This document shows positions 45,097 through 53,052 of a stretch of DNA of 64,000 nt, one piece after another. The stretch is from Fibrobacterota bacterium (lineage in GTDB: Bacteria > Fibrobacterota > Fibrobacteria > UBA11236). The stretch spans positions 8,446 to 72,445 of the forward strand of contig JAEKLQ010000038.1 of the NCBI GenBank assembly GCA_019509785.1. Reading direction: 5' to 3'. Position 1 is the stretch's first letter; each line of letters opens with the position of its first letter. The notes under the pieces were generated by a model. It saw only the letters and a list, made by a program, of their open reading frames with translations, had not been told where the DNA came from and did no database searches. Position numbers and translations under genes: made by a program.

Positions 45097-46410
45097 ATGG
45101 GCCGATACCGTCCCCACGACCTAATCTACCTTCCCAGCATCATCCGCTTCGTTTTCCTCTATGTTTTCGAATTCCTGGCCTGCCTGCCCGCCCTTTTCCG
45201 GTTACGCGCCCGTTACCGCCAGATCAAAGCCCGGCCTCCGGCCGAACCCATGGTCGCCTGCGTCGGCGACAACCTGGACGAGGTGAACGGCATCGCCCTT
45301 TCGCTGAGGATCATGGTGCGGGAACTGCGCTTGAAAGGCCATCAGGCCTTCGTCTTCGGCGCGGCCTTCCATACCCGGCCGCCCCGCCGCGATGGGCCGG
45401 ACGGGTGCGTGGTGATGGCCTCCGGGCGGTTCTCCGTGGATCAAGCGGGTTACCCGGCCAGCGAAGTCGCCATGCTGAAGCTCGACCGCTTCATCGAGTT
45501 CCTGTATAACCATCCCGTGGATGTCATCGAGTTCCAGACCCCGGGCACGGTCGCGGTGCAATGCCTGATCGTCGCCAAGGCGGCGGGCATCAAGACCCTC
45601 AGCCATTACCGCACCGACATCCCGACCTATTCGCGCCTATTGGTGAAGAACCGGTTGGGCGTGTGGTGCATCAACACCTGGACGATGTGGATGACGCGGT
45701 TAATGGGCCCCGTCATCGTTCCCTCGGAAGCCTACCGCGCCAAGGTGGCCGCGCTGGGTGTCCCGCTGGAGCGGATCTATAAGCTGCCCCGGGGGGTGGA
45801 CTTTTCGAATTTCCATCCCGACAAGGCCCGCAACGGGGCGTGGCGCCGTTTCGGCCTGCCCGAATCCGGCCTACGGCTGATCTACGTGGGCCGCGTTTCC
45901 AAAGAGAAGAACCTGGACGCCCTGGCGGACGTCTTCCCCTCCTTGGCCGGACGTATCCCGGGCGTTACCCTCGCCATCGTGGGCGAAGGGCCTTATCGCG
46001 TCGGCCTGGCCGCCCGCTTCGCCGGCCGGAATGACGTGCATTTCACCGGGGTGGTGCAGGGCGAGGATCTCGCCGGCATATTCGCCTCCGCCGATCTGCT
46101 GGTCTTCCCCAGCCTGACCGATACCTTCGGCAATAGCGTGGTGGAAGCCCTGGCTTCGGGCGTGCCTTGCATAACCTCCAATGAAGGCGGACCGCAGGAA
46201 ATCATCATCGCGGGCGAGTGCGGCCTCGTATTCGATCCGAAACTCCCGGGCGATTTGGAAGAGAAGATATTCACCCTGGCCTCCGATCCCGAACGCCTCC
46301 AAGCCTTCAAAGCCAAAGCCCGGGTGCGGGCCCTGGAATTCACCTACGACCGATCCGCCGACGCCTTCTGGGATTTCTACCGGAAGTACCATCGCAATCA
46401 AATCCCCTAA
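45097..46410 (+). CDS. GT4-family glycosyltransferase (SQD2/PimB-like)
   Basis: This 437-residue GT-B enzyme begins with an N-terminal membrane-associating stretch (IIRFVFLYVFEFLACLPALFRL), then CVGDNLDEVNGIALSLRIMVRELRLKGHQAFVF. This resembles SQD2/PimB-type lipid glycosyltransferases in which 'D-x-x-x-x-x-NG' opens the fold. The donor domain has LIYVGRVSKEKNLDALADVFP and LTDTFGNSVVEALASGVPCITSNEGGPQEII. It probably glycosylates a lipid at the inner membrane. GGAG precedes ATG 45097; an in-frame ATG at 45037 would add 20 residues and overlap the divergent gene's possible start. Roughly 100 bp separate the divergent GT4 genes and must contain both promoters. Confidence 0.87.
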   Translation: MGRYRPHDLIYLPSIIRFVFLYVFEFLACLPALFRLRARYRQIKARPPAEPMVACVGDNLDEVNGIALSLRIMVRELRLKGHQAFVFGAAFHTRPPRRDGPDGCVVMASGRFSVDQAGYPASEVAMLKLDRFIEFLYNHPVDVIEFQTPGTVAVQCLIVAKAAGIKTLSHYRTDIPTYSRLLVKNRLGVWCINTWTMWMTRLMGPVIVPSEAYRAKVAALGVPLERIYKLPRGVDFSNFHPDKARNGAWRRFGLPESGLRLIYVGRVSKEKNLDALADVFPSLAGRIPGVTLAIVGEGPYRVGLAARFAGRNDVHFTGVVQGEDLAGIFASADLLVFPSLTDTFGNSVVEALASGVPCITSNEGGPQEIIIAGECGLVFDPKLPGDLEEKIFTLASDPERLQAFKAKARVRALEFTYDRSADAFWDFYRKYHRNQIP

Positions 46411-46419
46411 AGGAGCAGC

Positions 46420-46716
46420 ATGTTCGTCCACGCCGTTTATTTTTGGCTTAAGCCCGATCTCTCTCCCGCCCAGGTCCGTCAATTCGAAGAACTGGCCACG
46501 GCCATGTCCAAGGCGCCTACAGTGCGGAATCTATGGCTGGGCAAGCCGGCGGCCACGAATCGGCCGGTCATCGAACGCAGCTATTCCTACGCCTTGACGG
46601 TCGTGTTCGACGATGCCGCGGGCGAGGCGGCGTATCAGACGCATGCCACCCACGATACCTTCCGGGAAAAGTGCGGTTCCTTCTGGAGCCGGGTTCAGAT
46701 CTTCGATTCGATCTAA
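46420..46716 (+). CDS. Dabb (stress-responsive alpha/beta barrel) domain protein
   Basis: This 98-residue cytosolic protein starts with MFVHAVYFWLKPDLSPAQVRQFE and has YSYALTVVFDDAAGEAAYQTHATHDTF, the pattern of Dabb dimeric ferredoxin-like domains. AAAGGAGCAGC is a good ribosome binding site, 9 nt after the GT4 stop, so it shares the transcript. Function of most Dabb proteins is unknown. Confidence 0.85.
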   Translation: MFVHAVYFWLKPDLSPAQVRQFEELATAMSKAPTVRNLWLGKPAATNRPVIERSYSYALTVVFDDAAGEAAYQTHATHDTFREKCGSFWSRVQIFDSI

Positions 46717-46729
46717 GGCCGGAGGCCCG

Positions 46730-47443
46730 TCACGATAAGGCCGAACAAGTGGCGATGAAAGACGCTTCCGCGATTTCGGCGACCGTACCCAGGGTCTGCA
46801 CGGTCAGGCCTTCCATGCGGCGGTTGAGGAAGCGATAGGTCGCGATCATCAGCGCGAAATAGGTCGCGGTCAGGATGGCCGCCGCCTGCCAGGGAAACAA
46901 GGCCATACAGCAAATGAGCGCGCCGGTGAACAGCAAGGCCCTGATCTGCCGCCGCCGCACGTCCGGGTCCTTGCGGCCATGCCTGGTTTCCAGCCGATGC
47001 CGGCTGAAGATGATGCCCATGGCCTGAGAGCTGCGGCCCAGGATGGGCGCTAGCAAGACCGCGAAGGGCTGCCAGTCGGGGCGCATGTGGGCCAACCCGT
47101 TCGCCTTCACGAATATCAGCAGGACCACGGCGGCGATGCCGCGCCAATGGTATTCGGGCTTGGGGGCGAATCCCGATCCCGGGAAGGTGCGCCGGCCGTC
47201 GACCAGCTCGGCCACGGCGCGCAAGTGGATGCCGCCGGTCATGGATTCCAGCACCGCGATGGTGGCCAGGCAGGCCAGGTAGATGGGCATCAGGGCCTTG
47301 AAGGCCAGGAAAACCAGGACCAGCACGCTGCCCATTCCCGCGCCCACCAGCGGGAAGAAATGCACCGACCGGTTCAAGGGGATATGCTTCTTGAACGGGA
47401 TCGGCAGAACCGTCAGGTAACTCAGGGCGTTGCTGAGGCTCAT
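46730..47443 (-). CDS. CobS-related membrane protein (degenerate motif)
   Basis: This 237-residue protein with about six transmembrane helices aligns with adenosylcobinamide-GDP ribazoletransferase (CobS). Shared features are SLSNALSYLTVLPIP at the start, TGGIHLRAVAELVDG, a helix-rich middle and the end LNRRMEGLTVQTLGTVAEIAEASFI. In true CobS the central motif is GGxHLDGLADxxDG, followed by a D-S-R-V-G loop. Here the first Asp is Arg, and the loop is EYHWRG. Catalysis is therefore doubtful and the product may have another role. It follows RNase R by 19 nt on the same strand; no other cobalamin gene or riboswitch is nearby. Confidence 0.7.
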   Translation of the reverse strand: MSLSNALSYLTVLPIPFKKHIPLNRSVHFFPLVGAGMGSVLVLVFLAFKALMPIYLACLATIAVLESMTGGIHLRAVAELVDGRRTFPGSGFAPKPEYHWRGIAAVVLLIFVKANGLAHMRPDWQPFAVLLAPILGRSSQAMGIIFSRHRLETRHGRKDPDVRRRQIRALLFTGALICCMALFPWQAAAILTATYFALMIATYRFLNRRMEGLTVQTLGTVAEIAEASFIATCSALS

Positions 47444-47462
47444 GGGCGCATGTCGTTCGAGG

Positions 47463-49811
47463 TCATGCGCGGCCGAGGAAATCGAAATCGACCTGGCCGC
47501 TGAAGGGATCGGAGCGATCCAATCTTACTCGCACCTTGTCGCCCAGTTCGAAGCGCTGCCGAGTGCGCCGGCCCACCAAGTGGCCCGTCTCTTCGTCCTT
47601 CTGGTAGAAGTCGTCCCGCAGGGCGCGGACGGGGATCAACCCTTCGCCCATGGGGTCCTTCAGGGAGACGAAGATGCCGAAGTTCTCCAGGCCGCTCACC
47701 TCGCCCGTGAATTCATGCCCCACGAATCCGCGCAGCACCCATGCGGTCGCCGTCTTGAGGGAGCGGCGCTCGACTTTCATGACCGCGATTTCCCGCTCGG
47801 AGATCTTCTCGGCCACGTCCCGCGCCAGGGTTTTCAGATGCTTGTGGACGCGTTGCCCGCGCACGTGGGCCTTGATGACGCGATGGGTCCAAAGGTCGGC
47901 GTAGCGGCGGATGGGCGAAGTGAAATGCGCGTAATGCAACCAGCCGAGCGCGAAATGGCCGAGCGGATCGGCGCTGTACTGCGCCTTTTTCATGCTCTGC
48001 AGGATCTTGCGCTGCACCGCCGGCGGCAGGGCGCCGCCTTCCCGGCCCAGCATGCGGATGAAGAATTTCTGGATGGCGGGATTGAGGTTGCCGCGCGTGG
48101 CCGCCATCTTGTCGAATACCTCGGCCATGCCCTTGTCCTTATGGGCTTGGCCCTGGCTGGCCCACAGCTCGGCCACCACGTCCAGATCGGGCTGTTCATG
48201 CACGCGGAACAGGCCCGGCAACTTGTGCTTGGTCAGGAACATGGCCGTGGCCTGGTTGGCCAATAGCATGCATTCCTCGATCCAGGAATGGGAGGCATGG
48301 CGCACGGCGGGATAGATGCGGAACGGCGCCCCGTCCTTCATCTCCACCTTGGGCTCGGGGAACTGGAAATCGATGAAGCCGTCCTGGCGGCGCCGGGCGA
48401 GGAGCACGGCGGTGAACTCGTCCAATTCCTTGAGGAACGGGTCGCCGGCTTCGCGGGCGGCCTGCGCCTCCTCGTAGCTATAGAAATGCTCCACGCGGAT
48501 GAAGGACTCGACGAAGTCGAATTTCTTGAGCGACCCGTCGTGGGCGACTTCCATCATGCAGCTGAACGCCAGGCGTTCACGGCCTTCCAGGAGGCTGCAC
48601 AAATCGGAAGACAGGCGTTGCGGCAGCATGGGCGCGGCGGTCCACGGTAGGTACTGGGTGAAGGCGCGCTCCAGGGCTTCGTGGTCGAGGGCCGTATCAG
48701 GCCCCACGTATTCGGCCACGTCGGCGATATGCACGCCCAGCAGCCAGGTCCCGTCCTTGCGGCGTTGCAGCGAGATGGCGTCGTCGTGATCCTTCGCCGT
48801 GGAAGGATCGATGGTGATGATGTGCAGATCCCGGTAGTCCGTCCGGTTCTCCAGCATTTCCCAAACGGGTTCGGGGAAAGAACCCGCGTCTTGCAACGCC
48901 TTCTTGGGATAGCCGTGGGGAAGATGGTTTTCATGGAAGAATTGCTTGGATACTTCGGCGAAGGAGATCTCTTCCTCGAGGGTGGCGACCACGCGCCCGA
49001 TACGCTCGCTGCCGTCTTCCTCAAGGATGCGCGCGCTGACGATGTCCCCGGCCTTGGCGCCGCCCAGGTTCTTGCGCGGAATGAGGATCAGATCCTCGTC
49101 GGAGCCGGGACGGCCGCCTTGCGAAGGTTTTACGAAATGGAAGCCGCCTTGGCGGATGAGTTTGCCTTTGACGAGGCCGGCATCGCCCTCCTCGCGCCCG
49201 CCTTTGCCGAATGCCCCGCGGGCCCCCGCGCCCGTACGGCGCTTGGACTTATCGAAATCCCCGTCGCGGTTTTCCCGGAACCCACCCTTGGGGCCGCCCC
49301 TGGGCAGGAAACGGCTGGCCGCGCCCTTGGGGCCGCCGGTCTTGGAGCCGCCGAACTTGGGCCGCCCACGCGAGTCCAGGCCGGGGGCCCGCCGTGCGCC
49401 GGGTTCCGCATTTGCCGCGTTCCCTCCGCGCCCCGCGTCTGCGGCGCCCGCCTCTTCGTCGGTAGCGCCGCGCACTTCGCTATCCGAATCGTACACGATC
49501 TTGCCGTCCCCATCCGTCAAGGATTCCGGGAGGACCTGCGCGGTATCCCGGGCCTTGCGCGCGCGCCGCGACACCCCCGTCGCTTCGTTTTCCTCGGCCA
49601 CGAACTTGCGGCCCTTCACGCGGCGCACCATGCCGGAGTCTACCAGGATTTTTAGTTGGACTTGGAACTCCCGGGAACGATCCCGCGGGACCTCGAAGAA
49701 TTCCTCCAGGGCCGGCAGGCTTTGGGGCCGGCGGCCTTGGGAACGCAGTCGCTCGAGGATGGAGTTCCCCTCGGGGATGCCGCGGACGGGACGGGACTTT
49801 TCCTTGGGCAT
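47463..49811 (-). CDS. rnr: Ribonuclease R with Gly/Arg-rich insert
   Basis: This processive 3'-5' exoribonuclease of the RNB family degrades structured RNA. The 782-residue protein has an N-terminal HTH (about residues 15-70), an unusual low-complexity segment (about 75-215) and cold-shock domains (LVKGKLIRQGGFHFV onwards). The RNB core has the catalytic Asp set in TIDPSTAKDHDDAISL, YLPWTAAPMLPQRLSSDLCSL and HYAHFTSPIRRYADLWTHRVI, and a C-terminal S1 domain (FTGEVSGLENFGIFVSLKDP) completes it. The insert is rich in Gly, Arg, Lys and Ala, like RGG RNA-binding tails. E. coli RNase R has 813 residues with a basic C-terminal tail; here the basic region has moved inside. The small Cys protein lies just upstream. 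Confidence 0.94.
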   Translation of the reverse strand: MPKEKSRPVRGIPEGNSILERLRSQGRRPQSLPALEEFFEVPRDRSREFQVQLKILVDSGMVRRVKGRKFVAEENEATGVSRRARKARDTAQVLPESLTDGDGKIVYDSDSEVRGATDEEAGAADAGRGGNAANAEPGARRAPGLDSRGRPKFGGSKTGGPKGAASRFLPRGGPKGGFRENRDGDFDKSKRRTGAGARGAFGKGGREEGDAGLVKGKLIRQGGFHFVKPSQGGRPGSDEDLILIPRKNLGGAKAGDIVSARILEEDGSERIGRVVATLEEEISFAEVSKQFFHENHLPHGYPKKALQDAGSFPEPVWEMLENRTDYRDLHIITIDPSTAKDHDDAISLQRRKDGTWLLGVHIADVAEYVGPDTALDHEALERAFTQYLPWTAAPMLPQRLSSDLCSLLEGRERLAFSCMMEVAHDGSLKKFDFVESFIRVEHFYSYEEAQAAREAGDPFLKELDEFTAVLLARRRQDGFIDFQFPEPKVEMKDGAPFRIYPAVRHASHSWIEECMLLANQATAMFLTKHKLPGLFRVHEQPDLDVVAELWASQGQAHKDKGMAEVFDKMAATRGNLNPAIQKFFIRMLGREGGALPPAVQRKILQSMKKAQYSADPLGHFALGWLHYAHFTSPIRRYADLWTHRVIKAHVRGQRVHKHLKTLARDVAEKISEREIAVMKVERRSLKTATAWVLRGFVGHEFTGEVSGLENFGIFVSLKDPMGEGLIPVRALRDDFYQKDEETGHLVGRRTRQRFELGDKVRVRLDRSDPFSGQVDFDFLGRA

Positions 49812-49855
49812 GCTTCAGCGGCCTCCGGTGCGGGTGCGCGCCCCGGGGCGCGAGG

Positions 49856-50194
49856 TCATTTGACTCCGGCCTTGCTGCGCTCGTACTTGAGGATAGGATC
49901 GCATTTGCCGGGGAATTTTACCGTGATCTTATCGGCGCAACCCGTGGCGGTAAGGTTGGGGCAGGTGAGGCAGACGTTTTCGAACCATTCCTGGGAAATC
50001 CCCGGGGGCGGATCGTTCGACTTGCGCTTCCCGCCGGAGCCGCCCATCTCCAAGTGGTCGAGCTTGGTGATGATCCCCTTGCAGACGGTGACCAATTGGT
50101 TCACGGATTGCGGCGGTAATTGCATGCTGGCTTGCTGCAGGTACATCTGCAAGGCCTGCGCCACGAGGTCCTTCTCTTCTTCCGATAATCCCAT
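49856..50194 (-). CDS. Small Cys-containing protein of unknown function
   Basis: This 112-residue protein has a helical N-terminus (GLSEEEKDLVAQALQMYLQQASMQL) followed by a Gly/Lys linker and a Cys cluster (ENVCLTCPNLTATGCADKI...FPGKCDPIL) that could bind zinc or an Fe-S centre. No family is recognised. ATG 50194 is chosen; longer starts are TTG and lack a ribosome binding site. It lies 45 nt upstream of rnr and so is probably in the same transcript. Confidence 0.6.
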   Translation of the reverse strand: MGLSEEEKDLVAQALQMYLQQASMQLPPQSVNQLVTVCKGIITKLDHLEMGGSGGKRKSNDPPPGISQEWFENVCLTCPNLTATGCADKITVKFPGKCDPILKYERSKAGVK

Positions 50195-50284
50195 TTTCCC
50201 GCCTTGATCGCGCTCCGGCGATCGGATCAATGTAAAAATTTACCCGGCGAGTCGGACCGGGGCAGGAGGCATCCTGGAGACCAT

Positions 50285-50416
50285 GGCGCGCCAATGTAGC
50301 GCCCGGCGGAGCGCCAATGGAGCGCCACGGAATGCCAACTAAGTACTGACAGAAGGCCAATGAAGCGGACCAGCGGCGCGCCAATGGAGCGCCCGGCGGA
50401 GCGCCATTGGCGCGCC
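50285..50416. repeat. Palindromic GC-rich repeat cluster
   Basis: Two 36-bp near-identical copies (50285-50320 and 50375-50410, two differences) are built from units such as GGCGCGCCAATGG and AGCGCCAATGGAGCGCC. The second copy extends into a perfect 13-bp inverted repeat (50375-50387 with 50404-50416). It lies in the 347-nt gene-free stretch 50195-50541 between the small Cys gene and the histidine kinase. No start, ribosome binding site or conserved frame is seen; a MITE or REP-like element is possible. Confidence 0.75.
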
Positions 50417-50541
50417 AAGACTTTCGGAGGTCCCCCAGAAGCCCTGAACCCGTCGCCTCGCATAAGCCTAGGCCGTGCACGTTGCCCGTGGGCAGATCGA
50501 ATTTCTGCCCCGGACCGTATTGGAAAACGTGGGAAGGGACG

Positions 50542-52845
50542 TCAGGCGGCCTTGCCGAGGGGCCCGCGATCGGGGTCCGGCGCGATGGGGGCGGCCTTCG
50601 CGCCCTTGCCGGCCAAGGCTTCGCGCACCTTGTCCGCCATGGCGGCCATGTCGAAGGGTTTTACGAGCACGCCCGCCTCGCCTTTCGCGAGAACCGGCGC
50701 CATATCGTATTGATGCTGCCTGCCGGTGCAAAAGAGGATTTTCAAATCGGGCCGCAGGCGCCAAAGCACGTTGGCGGTATCCAGGCCGTTCATCACGGGC
50801 ATATCCACGTCGAGCACCACGAGATCGAAATGCAACCCGCTTTCCACTATGCGGATGGCCGACGCCCCGTCGGCGGCGGTGGCCGCGGTATAGCCGAGCT
50901 CGCCCATGATGCGGGCGGCCATGCGACGGATGACTTCGTCGTCGTCCACGAACAGGATTTCGCCTTGGCGGGGTTCCCCCTTGCCGCCGGGCGCCGGGGC
51001 CGGGGCCGCCGGCTCGCGGCCTTCCGCTTTGACGGCGGGCTGGAAATAGAGCTGGAAGCGCGTGCCGATCTTGCGATCGCTATCCACCTCCACGAACCCC
51101 TTATGCTGCTTCATGATCGAATCGACGATGGTGAGGCCCAGCCCCGATCCGTTTTCCCGCTTGGTGGTATAGAAGGGTTCGAAGATTTGATCGAGCTGAT
51201 CGAGGGGGATTCCCTCGCCGGTGTCCTGGAGGGTTAGCCGCACCAGTTCGGGAGCCGTGCAGCCGGCATGCTTTTGGCGGAAAGCCTCGTCCACCGCGAA
51301 GCGCTCCACGACCAGGCTCAAGGTGCCGCCGGCTTTCATGGCGTCCCGGGCGTTCACGCAGATGTTGAGGATTGCCTGTTCCAGTTGGGATCGGTCGGCG
51401 GAAATCCAGGTTTCCGCCGGGGGCAACTTCGCCTTCACCTGGATGCGGCTTTCGAAGGAATGCCCGCACAGGGACACCAGGCTACGGACGATGGCATTCA
51501 GATCCAGCGGTTCCATCACGATTTCCGCCCGGCGGGACAAGGCCAATAGGCGTTTGACCATGGCCGAGGCCCGATCCGCGCAGCCTTCGATGACTTGCAA
51601 ATCGTCCAGCAATTCCTGGGGCGTAGAATGGCCCTTCTGAAGGCGTTGGCGCATGAGGGACGATGTGCCGACCATGCCGCCCAAGACGTTATTGAACTCG
51701 TGGGCCAGGCCTCCAGCCAAGGTGCCCACGGTTTCCATGCGCTGGGAGTGGAAGAGTTGATGGTTCAATTCCACGGTACGGGTCACGTCATCGATGCGCA
51801 GCGCCACTTCGCCCCGGTTGCGGCGGAACATGGTGAACAGGTTGGCGCGGTAGTACACCACGTTCCCGTCCTTGCGCTTATAGGGCATGGGCTCGAAGTC
51901 CATGCCCGTGGAGGCTTCCACCTGCAGCACGTTCTTGAGGGCGTTGGCCATGAAATGGTATTCGGGCACGAGTTCCCAGAACACGTTCCCCAGGGCTTCC
52001 TCTTCCGCGATCCCGAAGAACTCCTGGGACTTGCCGTTCCAGGTCGTCACCGTGCCCAACAAATCCATCCCGATGATGGCCGAAGGCATGGATTCGATGA
52101 GGGAGCCGAGCTGGTCCTTCAATTCCCGGATATGTTCAGAAAGCTGGGTCTGATCGAGCAAGGAGCTGGCGTATCGGCACATGTTCTGGAACAGGTCCCG
52201 CTGCTGGCGCGTCCAGCCTTGATCGCTATTGATGCGCTGCACGCAGAAAAGGGATTTCCCCTGCAAGGTCGTCTCGATGGGGAAAGCCATCGCGGCGCGG
52301 CACTCGACCTTGCTCGCCAAATCGAACTCGTCCTCGAGGGCCGCGCGGAACTCCTCTTCCAGGGAGCTGTACTGGGCATCGGGCACGATGGAAATGGGTT
52401 CGGGCCATTCGCAAGTGGTCGGCCCGCCGGGGTGCTTCACCGCCTTCTGCAGGAACTTGACGAAGGTGCCGGGCGGCGAATTGTCCACGAAGTACGGCAG
52501 CGGCAGCCGCTTGATACCCTTATCCACGGCCTCCTGGGAGACGGCCCAGGTGGGTTTGGGCCCATCGCCGACCAGGATGTAGGAAACCCGATCGGCCTTG
52601 AGCTCGATCAGCAATTCCTCCACGATGACGTCCATCAGATCATCGTCGTCCAGGCGCATGGTGATGCGCTGGACGAAATCCATCAGGCGCTTCTGGTTGC
52701 TGAAGTAGAGGGAGTGCTCCAGATCGGTGATCTCGAGCTTGGCGAATACGTCCATGAGGGTGGACAATTGCTTGGTCAGGCGCTGGTTCTGCGCTTCCAG
52801 CCCGCGCACCCGCGCGTCGACGTCTTCGTCCCAAGGCTTCGGCAT
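50542..52845 (-). CDS. Hybrid sensor histidine kinase (GAF-PAS-HisKA-HATPase-REC)
   Basis: This 767-residue soluble kinase lacks transmembrane helices. A coiled-coil start leads to a GAF-like domain (about 50-240), then a PAS domain (about 250-365, IESMPSAIIGMDLLGTVTTWN). HisKA with the phosphoacceptor His382 in LAHEFNNVLGG follows, then HATPase_c (LNICVNARDAM, DTGEGIP, GSGLGLTIV) and a C-terminal receiver with Asp679 in DLVVLDVDMPVMNG and the KPF lysine. It autophosphorylates and passes phosphate to its own receiver; the missing Hpt and output partner must be elsewhere. ATG 52845 has GAGGA upstream. A -10-like TATAAG lies at 52912-52907 on this strand. It is divergent from glgM. Confidence 0.92.
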   Translation of the reverse strand: MPKPWDEDVDARVRGLEAQNQRLTKQLSTLMDVFAKLEITDLEHSLYFSNQKRLMDFVQRITMRLDDDDLMDVIVEELLIELKADRVSYILVGDGPKPTWAVSQEAVDKGIKRLPLPYFVDNSPPGTFVKFLQKAVKHPGGPTTCEWPEPISIVPDAQYSSLEEEFRAALEDEFDLASKVECRAAMAFPIETTLQGKSLFCVQRINSDQGWTRQQRDLFQNMCRYASSLLDQTQLSEHIRELKDQLGSLIESMPSAIIGMDLLGTVTTWNGKSQEFFGIAEEEALGNVFWELVPEYHFMANALKNVLQVEASTGMDFEPMPYKRKDGNVVYYRANLFTMFRRNRGEVALRIDDVTRTVELNHQLFHSQRMETVGTLAGGLAHEFNNVLGGMVGTSSLMRQRLQKGHSTPQELLDDLQVIEGCADRASAMVKRLLALSRRAEIVMEPLDLNAIVRSLVSLCGHSFESRIQVKAKLPPAETWISADRSQLEQAILNICVNARDAMKAGGTLSLVVERFAVDEAFRQKHAGCTAPELVRLTLQDTGEGIPLDQLDQIFEPFYTTKRENGSGLGLTIVDSIMKQHKGFVEVDSDRKIGTRFQLYFQPAVKAEGREPAAPAPAPGGKGEPRQGEILFVDDDEVIRRMAARIMGELGYTAATAADGASAIRIVESGLHFDLVVLDVDMPVMNGLDTANVLWRLRPDLKILFCTGRQHQYDMAPVLAKGEAGVLVKPFDMAAMADKVREALAGKGAKAAPIAPDPDRGPLGKAA

Positions 52846-53052
52846 TGCTGATCCTCGGCGCGGCGGACCGGACTCATGAGCCGGCCCATCCTCGCCCCCG
52901 GTTAAACTTATAAAAGCGCGCGCGAGGGTTAAATCCGTCCCCGGATCGGCCCGCCGATTTCCCAAGCGCCGCAAACATCCGGGCTTGCGCGCTCCGCTTC
53001 GCGCGAAATCTCTATTCCCGCGCCGCCGAAATTCTTAATTTTCCTCGTTCCG

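Noticed and set aside
47444-47462. Cobalamin riboswitch before the CobS-like gene
   Set aside because: Only 19 nt separate it from rnr, far too short for the roughly 200-nt aptamer.
50227-50463. Minus-strand open frame over the GC repeats with repeated WRSAGRSIGAP-like peptide
   Set aside because: The peptide repeat is just the translation of the palindromic DNA repeat; no ribosome binding site, no family, and it overlaps the structured repeat.
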